A DNA stretch of 64,000 nucleotides from an uncultured Phaeodactylibacter sp. (GTDB taxonomy: Bacteria > Bacteroidota > Bacteroidia > Chitinophagales > Saprospiraceae): positions 1-64,000 of the forward strand of contig CAJXNH010000014.1 of assembly GCA_913057245.1 (NCBI GenBank). Direction: 5' to 3'. Shown here in pieces: positions 50,423-58,444 of the stretch; position 1 is the first letter of the stretch; each line of letters begins with the position of its first letter. The position numbers and the translations under genes are program-made. The notes under the pieces are model-generated. The model saw only the letters and a list, made by a program, of their open reading frames with translations. It was not told the DNA's origin and did not search any database.

Positions 50423-51754
50423 ATGAAGAAAGTAACCCTCCTCGTTTGGGTATCGATGCTCTCCCTGTTGAGCCTTGCGCAGCCCCCGGAGAAGAACCTG
50501 CCCCCTGAGCATTTGCAAATTCGCTACGAGCCGCAGTGGTGGCCCGACCGTATCTTGCTCACGCCTGCAGCCGACCCTGCCACCTCAGTAACGGTCACCT
50601 GGCGTACCCGGGCGGAGGTACGGACAGCTTTCGCTGAAATCGCGCTGGCAGACCCCTCTCCGGAGTTTGACGAGTATGAAAAGGATTATCAGGCAGAGAC
50701 CGAGCTGCTGATCTCTGAATTTGCCCGGGCGGCCTATCATAAGGTCACCTTCACGGACCTCCAACCGGCCACTCTGTATGCTTACCGGGTAGGTGCAGGC
50801 GACTACTGGAGCGAGTGGGTGCAGTTTCGCACAGCCGCGGCGGGGTCGGAGCCTTTCACCTTTTTATATCTTGGCGATGCTCAAAACGATCTGCATGAGC
50901 ATTGGTCAAGAGCGATACGTGCCGCCTACCGGGAAGCACCACAGGCCGATTGGGTACTGCACGCCGGAGACCTCATCAATCACAGCCAAAACGACTACGA
51001 GTGGGGCGAATGGTTTCAGGCGGGCGGCTTTATTCACCGTTCGATACCGGTGGTGGTACCTCCGGGCAACCATGAATACATCAAAAATGCCGAAAAGCGC
51101 AAGGTAGGCATCTCCCCGTTTTGGGGCGCACAGTTCAACTTCCCGGATAACGGGCCGGAAGGGCTGGAAGACCGGTGTTTCTATGTGGACTATCAGGGCG
51201 CAAGGATCATTTCCATGGACTCGAATGCCGATTTTGAAAGACAAGCGGACTGGCTCGCTGACGTGCTCGAAGATAACTCCAACCAATGGACGATTGTCAC
51301 CTTTCACCATCCGGTCATTTCTCCTTCCGGTGACCGGCAGTGTGAGGAGGTACAGCAGCTTTGGAAACCGCTGCTCGATCAGTATCAGGTAGACCTCGTG
51401 CTGCAGGGGCATGACCATTCCTACGCCCGGGGTCAGGGGCTGATTACCGGTACCAATCCCTATGAGAATGATTCAAAGGTAGTGTATGTCGTTTCTGTGA
51501 GCGGCCCAAAGATGTATTCCATTACCGAGCAGCAGTGGATGGACCGGGCGGCTGAGAATACGCAGCTTTTTCAGGTAATAGAGGTCATGGAGAAGGAAAT
51601 CCGGTACCGGGCCTACACGGTAGATGGGATGCTGTACGATGGTTTTGAGATACACAAACGCCCAGGCAAGACCAATAGGGTTAAAGCTCTGAAGGTCAGT
51701 CCTGGAAAAGAACGCCGTTTCAAGAATACCCTAAACGATCCGGACGAACGATAA
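50423..51754 (+). CDS. Purple acid phosphatase-like metallophosphoesterase
   Basis: 443 residues from ATG 50423, signal peptide ending near LSLAQ. A fibronectin-III-like N-terminal domain (about 35-145: VTVTWRTRAEV...YAYRVGAGDYW) precedes the metallophosphatase domain. The five metal-binding blocks are YLGDAQND, HAGDLINHSQNDY, PPGNHEY, VTFHHPV and LQGHDHSYARG, all intact. Purple acid phosphatases hydrolyse phosphate monoesters with an Fe/Zn-type binuclear centre in the periplasm or outside the cell. The upstream double operator suggests specific control, perhaps by phosphate, though that link is a guess. Confidence 0.92.
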   Translation: MKKVTLLVWVSMLSLLSLAQPPEKNLPPEHLQIRYEPQWWPDRILLTPAADPATSVTVTWRTRAEVRTAFAEIALADPSPEFDEYEKDYQAETELLISEFARAAYHKVTFTDLQPATLYAYRVGAGDYWSEWVQFRTAAAGSEPFTFLYLGDAQNDLHEHWSRAIRAAYREAPQADWVLHAGDLINHSQNDYEWGEWFQAGGFIHRSIPVVVPPGNHEYIKNAEKRKVGISPFWGAQFNFPDNGPEGLEDRCFYVDYQGARIISMDSNADFERQADWLADVLEDNSNQWTIVTFHHPVISPSGDRQCEEVQQLWKPLLDQYQVDLVLQGHDHSYARGQGLITGTNPYENDSKVVYVVSVSGPKMYSITEQQWMDRAAENTQLFQVIEVMEKEIRYRAYTVDGMLYDGFEIHKRPGKTNRVKALKVSPGKERRFKNTLNDPDER

Positions 51755-51854
51755 AAAATGAAAATTTTGAATCCTTTTTTGAACTAATTGGAAGTATGGG
51801 TTGTCTAAGATATAGTTTTACTATTATTAACAAAAGCTAAACTAATTAAACACA

Positions 51855-52493
51855 ATGAAGTACACGTTTTTCACTTTCGCAATGCTGCTCTGCAGCCTGT
51901 TAGTTGTTCAGGCACAAGACAACACTCCCAAAACGCTCTTTGGGAATAACGGCAGTGGTGCCGAGCTCGGATTTTACGTAGCGCCGGGCTATCAGCTTAC
52001 GCAGGCTGCCGGCCAAACGGTGCACAGTTTTCAGGGCAGTGCGGGGGTGATTTTCAACAAGCGTTTTGCGCTGGGCGCGGCTTTCTACACCACGCTAAAT
52101 GAGTTTACCCCTGAGATGGAAATGGACGACCGCCTTTACCTTGACCTGCGCTACGGTGGCGTGCGCGCGGAGTACATCCTCAACTCTGACAACCTCGTGC
52201 ACTTTAGCTTTCCGCTGACGATTGGCGGTGGGGAAGCCTCTATGGACTACAAGAGAGACTTAGATTTCAGCGAGGATCCCTTTGGCGAAGATTATTTCTT
52301 TTTTGTGGAACCGGGCGTAGAGGCTGAGGTTAATCTGATCAAAAATGCCCGCCTATTTGCAGGTGCGTCTTACCGTTTTACTTCAGGTTTGGATTATGAG
52401 TACAGTAACCCGGCCAACGAGCTGGTCAACATTCAGAGCAGCGATATCAACGGGTTGGCCCTGAACCTGGGCATCCGCTTTGGGCTGTTCTAG
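51855..52493 (+). CDS. Small outer-membrane beta-barrel protein
   Basis: 212 residues, signal peptide ending VQAQ (about residue 20). The mature part has an eight-strand barrel pattern of alternating residues (AELGFYVAPGYQLTQ, AGVIFNKRFALGAAFYTT, LDLRYGGVRAEYIL, GLALNLGIRFGLF) and ends in Phe. It resembles the many uncharacterised small porin-like proteins of Bacteroidota. GTCTAAG occurs 60 bases upstream, a weak match to the shared operator. A terminator follows. Confidence 0.75.
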   Translation: MKYTFFTFAMLLCSLLVVQAQDNTPKTLFGNNGSGAELGFYVAPGYQLTQAAGQTVHSFQGSAGVIFNKRFALGAAFYTTLNEFTPEMEMDDRLYLDLRYGGVRAEYILNSDNLVHFSFPLTIGGGEASMDYKRDLDFSEDPFGEDYFFFVEPGVEAEVNLIKNARLFAGASYRFTSGLDYEYSNPANELVNIQSSDINGLALNLGIRFGLF

Positions 52494-52521
52494 GGTAGAG
52501 TATTAGTGAATGACAATACAG

Positions 52522-52557
52522 CCGGGCTGTCCGATTTGGGCACCCGGTCTTTTTTTT
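52522..52557 (+). terminator. Intrinsic terminator
   Basis: CCGGG-C-TGTCC pairs with GGGCA-CCCGG with one bulge, then TCTTTTTTTT. It ends the barrel gene and lies just before the convergent gene's stop. Confidence 0.85.
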
Positions 52558-52572
52558 GATAGTATTACTATT

Positions 52573-53892
52573 TTATTGCTTTCCTTTTTTACTGATCTGT
52601 TGCATCATCCAGGGTTTTTCCCGGAAGGTTTTGGCGGTCTCCACCTCAGCACCCAGCTCAAATACCTTTTTCAGGTCGCCGGGGATAAGCCCCAACAACC
52701 GTCGGGTAAACTGTACCAGCAACAAGTAGTGCTCCCGGTGGTAACCCACATCTTTATGCCGTTGCAGGTACACTCGCATACGCTCCAGCAGGCTGTCTAC
52801 GGCATCCCACTCTTCCTGTTCGTAGAGCACTTTTAGCTGCAGGGTTTTGGTGCCCAGGTAGAGGAATGGCTGCCGGGCTTCGATTTTGGCGCAGAGCTGC
52901 AGTACGCGACCGGTATCTCCGAGTTCGTATGCGAGCTTTGCGGAAGTATACCAGGGTAAGGCCTCCCGGAAAGCCGGTTTTAGTTTGTCCGAATGATTAC
53001 CGATAAACGCCTCCACCCATTCATAATATTCAAGTTTAAGGGCCAGAGACACCATATTGCTGAAAGTGGACTCCGGCAGGTAACCATCTTCGAGCAGGTA
53101 ACCTTCCTCCAGGCTTTCCTCATAGAGCTGCAGGGCTTCCTGTGCGAAGGCAGTGTCCCCGAAATTGAGGGCCCGTATGCAGTAGTTGATGGCCAGCAAA
53201 TACAAATCCCGGATTTCCTGTCTGGGGAAGCCTTCCTTGTACGCGCTGATGTATTGGCGCAGCAACTGGAAACTACGCTGTGCGCCCGTTACCACTACGC
53301 CCTGGTAGCAGGCATAGTAAAGCAGTACTGCCGGATGCTCCAACAGGCTGGGCCGTTTTTTAATTTCCGCTTCAATAGCAGGGATCATGCCGATTTGGTA
53401 AGTCTCCCGGTTGATGACCGAGCGGGTATGCGCCAGGCAGGCTTGTTTCAGCTTCTCCGCGAAGTAGTAGGCATCGAGCAAATCAGTGGCCCGTTGCAGG
53501 TTGGTGGGCTTGCTGCGGTCGTGGCTGTCGATAAAGTCGTACTGCTCCCGCTCCAGGTGGTAGGCGAAATGCAGGCTGTCGGCAGCGTGGTTGTCCTGAG
53601 GTTTGTTCAGGCTTCGCGCCTTTTTCATACTGCGCTGGAAAAGTGGCTGCTGCTGTCGCTGCCGGAGTGCTTGCAGCAGGTAGGTGTAATGCGCCTGCTC
53701 ATTCTGCTGAAAAGCCTGCCAGGCCAGGAACTGCTCGGCCAGTTTGTGAAAACGGCTAAGCAGCAGATAGTAATCTTGCTTCCGGAAGGGCTGCCCGGGG
53801 CAGGCCGCTTTAAAAATGGCCCGGGCGTCTGGTGGTTCAGCCCGGTTTTGCCGCCAGTAATCCAGCAGCCGAACCAATCCGCCTTTTGGCAC
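52573..53892 (-). CDS. Helical-repeat hypothetical protein, 5' truncated
   Basis: 439 codons from a GTG at 53892. All-helical, with TPR-like helix pairs over most of its length (RATDLLDAYYFAEKLKQACL; AQEALQLYEESLEEGYLLED; LAYELGDTGRVLQLCAKIEA). It belongs to a family common in Saprospirales whose members normally start about 25 residues earlier with a PxYFN-type segment. Here the frame runs into sequence belonging to another broken gene (53893 onward), so the N-terminus and native promoter are missing. A GTG start at the breakpoint may be artificial. The function is unknown. Confidence 0.65.
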   Translation of the reverse strand: MPKGGLVRLLDYWRQNRAEPPDARAIFKAACPGQPFRKQDYYLLLSRFHKLAEQFLAWQAFQQNEQAHYTYLLQALRQRQQQPLFQRSMKKARSLNKPQDNHAADSLHFAYHLEREQYDFIDSHDRSKPTNLQRATDLLDAYYFAEKLKQACLAHTRSVINRETYQIGMIPAIEAEIKKRPSLLEHPAVLLYYACYQGVVVTGAQRSFQLLRQYISAYKEGFPRQEIRDLYLLAINYCIRALNFGDTAFAQEALQLYEESLEEGYLLEDGYLPESTFSNMVSLALKLEYYEWVEAFIGNHSDKLKPAFREALPWYTSAKLAYELGDTGRVLQLCAKIEARQPFLYLGTKTLQLKVLYEQEEWDAVDSLLERMRVYLQRHKDVGYHREHYLLLVQFTRRLLGLIPGDLKKVFELGAEVETAKTFREKPWMMQQISKKGKQ

Positions 53893-54863
53893 AGGGTTGC
53901 CTGGTGCCTTTGGATACGGGTATAGTCACCGCCTTTCCCAACGACAACGGGAATATCTTTGAAGTAGAGTAATGCCGCCCGGTCATAGGAGCTTATGACC
54001 CCAATATAAAGGAAGCACATCCCCGAGGGTTTGGTCCCGACCACCTCATCCCGGCAGCGCAAGCGTTGCAGTACACCATCCACTTTCAGAATGTTGGTAC
54101 TGATATGGCCCGGAACGTGACCATCCGGGATACCCTGTCGCCTGAGCTTGATCTGAGCACATTCCGGGCGGAGGGTGGTTCGCATGAGCATCAGTGGCAT
54201 TTATTGCCGGATCGGATATTGGTGGTCGAATACCCGGAGATTTTGCTGCCCGACAGCACCAGCAATGAGCCGGAAAGCCACGGCTTCTTTGCCTTCTCCA
54301 TTCAACCCCGTGCAGGCATTGTACCGGCTGCCCTCATTGAAAACCATGCGGGCATTTATTTCGATTTCAATCCACCCATCATTACGAATACAGTAACCCA
54401 TCAAATTGAAAAGCCGGTTGTGGCTTCCGTGGTGTATGCCAGCCTTTGCCCGGGAGCGGTTTACCTGGGGCAGGCGCTATATGCAGAAGCAGGCTGGTGG
54501 GAAGGAGTGCTTATACAAGGCGATACGGCCATAACGAAGGTCTATCTCAGCCATGCCGGTTGCGATAGCCTGGTGCGCTACGAAATAAGTATACTCACCG
54601 CCCTGTCTGAATCAGTAGGGATTGGCGGGTGGTCTCTGGCGCCCAATCCCGCCCGGAGTTTTTGTACCTTGTCCGGCCCGGCAGCCCCGGCGGCTATCCG
54701 GATACTCACTGCTCAGGGACAGTGCCTTCGAACGCTGTCTGCGGGGCGTTCAAGACAGAATCAGCAATTGCCCCTGGAGTGGCTGCCGCAGGGTTTTTAC
54801 TGGGTGGAAGTGCGGCAGAACGCAGAGATTGTCCGCTTGCCGTTGGTTGTGGTAAGGGAGTAG
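53893..54863 (+). pseudogene. 5'-truncated T9SS cargo gene (DUF11-type repeat) with an in-frame stop
   Basis: The frame reads LVPLDTGIVTAFPNDNGNIF, EVE, TAA (53970-53972), CRPVIGAYDPNIKEAHPRGF and on. VIGAYDPN and the later LQYTIHFQNVGTDMARNVTI and RDTLSPELDLSTFR are hallmarks of DUF11-type conserved repeats in large secreted proteins. The end is a T9SS sorting domain (LAPNPARSFCTLSG...GFYWVEVRQNAEIVRLPLVV). Everything before the last repeat is missing and a stop splits the rest. An ATG at 54066 gives a 265-residue open frame, but no signal peptide remains, so export is not possible. Confidence 0.75.
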
Positions 54864-54928
54864 CCGGTACCCTTCAGGAATCTTCCTATTTTTGGCTTAT
54901 CACAAATGGTCGCAAAACAGGAACATTC

Positions 54929-55738
54929 ATGCAATGGAATAATAAAGTCGTCCTCATCACCGGGTCAAGTATTGGTATTGGACGGGAGCTGGCAGCACAA
55001 CTACTCGCAAAAGGAGCACATGTGGTGCTCAACGCCCGTAATGCCAGCCGCCTTTCGCAAACGCTACAGGCTTTTCAGGAACAGGGGTATCAGGTAATTG
55101 CAGCGGTGCCCGGTGATGTCTCCAAGCCAGCGGACTGTGCCCGTTTGGTGGAAGCTGCCCAACAGCACTTCGGACAGCTTGATGTTGTGATCAACAACGC
55201 CGGCATTTCAGCAGAAGGCGATGTGGGGGAGCTGTCCACAGAAGTCTTCCGAAAGGTGACGGAAGTCAACTACCTGGGCAGCGTATACGTGACGCAGCAG
55301 GCATTGCCTTACCTCAGGCAAAACAAGGGTACCGTATTCTTTGTTTCGAGCATTGCAGCGTTCCGCGGTGTTCCGGGTCATGCGGTGTATAGCGCCTCCA
55401 AAGTTGCGCTCAAAACACTATCCGAAGCCCTCAGTGTGGAAGAGGAGCGGCATGGCGTCCACGTAGGTATTGCCTTCGTCGGGTTCACCGAAAACGACCC
55501 CCAAAAGGCCATTTATGATAAAGATGGAGTGCTTATCCCGCAACCATCCCGCGATTTTGTCAGGCAGGAACCCGTAGAAGTGGTTGCTGCCCGTATCATC
55601 CGGATGATTGAGAAGAGAGAGGATAAGCGTATTTTTTCTCTGTTGGGAAAGCTGAATGGCTTTGCCAATCGTTTTGTGCCTGCGTTGGCGGGGTGGGTGT
55701 TACGCCGTTCTTACCATCAACAGAAGATGGTGGACTGA
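54929..55738 (+). CDS. Short-chain dehydrogenase/reductase
   Basis: 269 residues from ATG 54929. Classical SDR: cofactor motif VLITGSSIGIGRELAAQLL, structural motif DVVINNAGISAEGDV, catalytic SSIAAFRGVPGHAVYSASKV with the Ser and the YSASK Tyr/Lys pair. NADP preference is possible from the NARNAS segment after strand 2 (Arg). A C-terminal hydrophobic helix (FVPALAGWVLRRSYHQQKM) hints at membrane association. The substrate is unknown. A longer frame back to 54629 is only the shadow of the sorting-domain fragment. Confidence 0.92.
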   Translation: MQWNNKVVLITGSSIGIGRELAAQLLAKGAHVVLNARNASRLSQTLQAFQEQGYQVIAAVPGDVSKPADCARLVEAAQQHFGQLDVVINNAGISAEGDVGELSTEVFRKVTEVNYLGSVYVTQQALPYLRQNKGTVFFVSSIAAFRGVPGHAVYSASKVALKTLSEALSVEEERHGVHVGIAFVGFTENDPQKAIYDKDGVLIPQPSRDFVRQEPVEVVAARIIRMIEKREDKRIFSLLGKLNGFANRFVPALAGWVLRRSYHQQKMVD

Positions 55739-55845
55739 CCTGCTCCCCGGTGCGTTAAATTCAGTTAGATTACCCCTGAAAACTGTATTTTGCCTGATGT
55801 GTGCAAAGTAAAGAGAACGAGTTATTTCCATTATTCCCCTTCCGG

Positions 55846-57012
55846 ATGAAGGTTCTGTTTGTCCTTGCCGCTTTTGTAGCCTTCGGTGAGGGGCTGGCTG
55901 CGCAGGATATACCCGTTTTTCGCCTGCAAAATGCGCTGGAAGCAAAGGTGGAGCTGGAAGACACCCTGTACAGCTTCCCTGGTGGTGAGGAAGCGCTGGC
56001 ATCCCTTCAGCCTTATTTGAATAATGGGCAGGATGTAGGGGCCGAAGGTTCCTGGTCTGCTATTCGATTACTCAATGCCACTGATCATACGCTGCGTGGG
56101 GCCTTAAGTTTTTGCATGTACGCAGATGCCGTTCGCCTCTTTGTCATACAGGACAGCAGCCTGATCGATGAGCAGTTCAACAGCCGCTTTACAACCGGCA
56201 GGAGTGCCCGGCTACCTTCTTTTTATCAGTACCTGTGGCTCCATATTGACCCCGGGCAAACTCAAACCCTCTTTTTTCAGACCTACTTTCAGGGAGATAC
56301 ACCGGAGGGTCATTACCGTCATTTGTCCATTCATCCGGTATTGCCAACCGTGAATAGAATGATTGACCGGCTCTCCTGGCAGGCTTTTTACTCTGGTTTG
56401 CTGGTACTGCTTGCAATGCTGGGCGGGCTGGTGGCCTGGATTTTCCGGGAACGGGTCTTTTGGTTCTATGCTGGGATGATGCTGAGTGCGGCCCTTTACT
56501 TTGCTGACCGGTACGGTCTTCTTGGGTTGTTGGGGCAATTTCCGAAGCCTACCGATCCTTTACCTACGTTGGTCTATGCGCTTTCCGGGATCGTGGTTTT
56601 TACGGGCCTTTTTGTGTCGGATTTTATCCAAATGCGGCAGCAAATACCGCGGTATTATAAAGTTTACGCCTGGTTTTCCGGATGGACGGCAGTATCGCCC
56701 TATTTACTGATTTTGATACGCAACGATTTACAGATGGCCCGACAGATTACTGATACCTGCCTGGGGTTGTGGGCGCTACTCTGCATCTGGCCGATTGCCC
56801 GTTTGGCCTGGAAAGGGCAAGGCCCTGCCCGGACTTTGGTTTGGCCTTTTGGGATATTGTTTGCGGGCGGCATTCTGTTCCTGCTGGGCAATTCGGACAT
56901 ACTGCCTGGCAGTTTTGGGCTGCGGTACAGTTTTCAGATTGGGTTGCTGCTGTTCTCCGGGTTTTTATTTTTATACGGCAGCAGAAATTTTAAAAAGGAT
57001 TCGCAGTCGTGA
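55846..57012 (+). CDS. 7TM-DISM-type receptor without an output domain
   Basis: 388 residues from ATG 55846 with a signal peptide (VLFVLAAFVAFGEGLAAQ). An extracellular strand-rich domain (about 20-185; SWSAIRLLNATDHTLRGALS) precedes seven membrane helices (about 200-385; FYSGLLVLLAMLGGLVAWIF is the first). This is the 7TMR-DISM layout. In most such proteins a histidine kinase, GGDEF or LuxR-type helix-turn-helix follows helix 7; here the protein stops 11 residues after it (SRNFKKDSQS). No frame continues the domain downstream, so it is either a stand-alone sensor or truncated. Confidence 0.75.
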   Translation: MKVLFVLAAFVAFGEGLAAQDIPVFRLQNALEAKVELEDTLYSFPGGEEALASLQPYLNNGQDVGAEGSWSAIRLLNATDHTLRGALSFCMYADAVRLFVIQDSSLIDEQFNSRFTTGRSARLPSFYQYLWLHIDPGQTQTLFFQTYFQGDTPEGHYRHLSIHPVLPTVNRMIDRLSWQAFYSGLLVLLAMLGGLVAWIFRERVFWFYAGMMLSAALYFADRYGLLGLLGQFPKPTDPLPTLVYALSGIVVFTGLFVSDFIQMRQQIPRYYKVYAWFSGWTAVSPYLLILIRNDLQMARQITDTCLGLWALLCIWPIARLAWKGQGPARTLVWPFGILFAGGILFLLGNSDILPGSFGLRYSFQIGLLLFSGFLFLYGSRNFKKDSQS

Positions 57013-57159
57013 TTTTGAGAGACTTTATCCAGCCGTCTGTCTTGTTGCTATATTCTTGCAGGCTTTTGGCAGAATATTGGTATTGTTTTGAGGCATGAGG
57101 TTCCCGGTTAAAGTCAGGCTGGAAATAAGGGGGCATAGCATGTGTGGCATGTGGTTAAA

Positions 57160-57538
57160 AACACATAGGCACATAGGTGCACATAGTGTGCGTCATTGTA
57201 AACCTACGTATTTATGTATTAAGCACAGCGCCGAAGGCGCAAACTGTACAGCGATGATTGAAGGAAGTGTTTTGGTAACACCCAGGGACTCAGGTTCGAG
57301 AGGACAGTAATAGCAAAGCCTATGTGTCCTATGTCCCTATGTGTTAAGCACGGCGCCGAAGGCGCAAACGGCACAGCGATGATTGAAGAAAGTGTTTTGA
57401 AACACAAAGGCACATAGGATCACATAGTGTGCATCATTGTGAACTTATGTGTTCTATGTCCCTATGTGTTAAGCACAGGGGCGCAGGCGCAAACGGTACA
57501 GCGATGATTGAAAAAAATGTTATGGAAACACAAAGGCA
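57160..57538 (+). repeat. Tandem repeat: about three units of 125 bp
   Basis: The marker hairpin GCGCC-GAA-GGCGC plus CAAAC recurs at 57228, 57353 and (as GGGCGCAGGCGC) 57478, exactly 125 bp apart. Each unit also has CACATAG and CTATGTG blocks in inverted orientation and GCGATGATTGAA. No reading frame is conserved. No gene is seen between 57013 and 57628. Confidence 0.8.
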
Positions 57539-57628
57539 ATGTTACGTAGGTTGCTCTTTACTTCAAGCTTTTTGGCAACTTTGATCCCGATAGCTATACG
57601 GGGCGACCTGACAGGCGGGCTTATAGCA

Positions 57629-58207
57629 TCACTTCCTAATCGGCACCGTCCCATACATCTTCCCCTTTTTCGTGTTTTTAATAAGCCAATTCAGCCGCTT
57701 CTGCGCCTCCTCCCGCCGCCGCTCCCCGCATTCTTTGATCCAGCCAATTTTCAAGCGCTGGTAGAGGTGGGGGAAGGACTGGAAGTTGACCCAGACCTCC
57801 TCGTCTTCGCGCAGTTGGGCTTCCACCCAATCGGGGATGTCCCAGGGATCGTCTGGACTACCGATCTGGTCTTCGATGGGCGTGATGCCGGCGGGTGTCA
57901 TCAGCCCTTCACGTTGCAGTTTCCATACCCGCTGCCGGTTGAGCTCTGAGAGAAACGTTTTCTTTTTACGGCGGGGGGTGATGCGCTGCACGTTGCTCTC
58001 CTCATCCAGCTTTTTCACCACTCCGTCGATCCAGCCGAAACAAAGGCATTCCTCCACCAGCTCGTCGTAGGTGATGCAGGGCTTTCCGGTGGTTTTTTTG
58101 AAGCGGCGCAGCCAGATTTCGGTTTTGGTCTTATGATGGGTTTCCAGCCATTGCCGCCATTCCGGACGGGCTTTGGGATAGAAGATTTCGGTGATTTCTA
58201 TAGGCAT
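57629..58207 (-). CDS. YdeI/OmpD-associated family protein
   Basis: 192 residues, cytoplasmic. The N-terminal core is typical: RPEWRQWLETHHKTKTEIWL, the motif YDELVEECLCFGWIDGVVKK and RITPRRKKKTFLSELN. The C-terminal half is helical and basic (KIGWIKECGERRREEAQKRL; KNTKKGKMYG), as in the family. YdeI-type proteins are linked to cationic peptide or bacteriocin tolerance in enterobacteria, but the biochemical function is unknown. It stands alone, facing the tandem-repeat region. Confidence 0.88.
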   Translation of the reverse strand: MPIEITEIFYPKARPEWRQWLETHHKTKTEIWLRRFKKTTGKPCITYDELVEECLCFGWIDGVVKKLDEESNVQRITPRRKKKTFLSELNRQRVWKLQREGLMTPAGITPIEDQIGSPDDPWDIPDWVEAQLREDEEVWVNFQSFPHLYQRLKIGWIKECGERRREEAQKRLNWLIKNTKKGKMYGTVPIRK

Positions 58208-58444
58208 GATGGGCGTTGTTTCGCTTCAATTTACAAAAGCTCGTTAAGATATCTTAAAAAAATCCTAAGGGTTTCAATCCGCCGCGACTCCACCTTCCGT
58301 AAGTATTACTGAAATCACGAAAAAAATACAGCTGCAGACCCACCTGGGTTGACCGGGATGCCGGTATGATGGCAACTTCCGGCTAGCCACTGTGATGTTT
58401 GTCCGGTTCGTGATGCTTGAATTTTCTCACCTAAATCAGACAGT

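Noticed and set aside
52993-53925. 310-residue plus-strand reading frame
   Set aside because: Antisense to the helical-repeat gene; composition is typical of a shadow.
53625-54200. 191-residue minus-strand reading frame spanning the junction at 53893
   Set aside because: It crosses the breakpoint in a frame unrelated to either broken gene and shows no domain.
57290-57300. tRNA T-loop-like GGTTCGAG
   Set aside because: No acceptor or anticodon stems can be drawn around it; it is part of the tandem repeat region.
57160-57538. CRISPR array
   Set aside because: The 125-bp repeats are contiguous with no unique spacers, and no cas genes are near.
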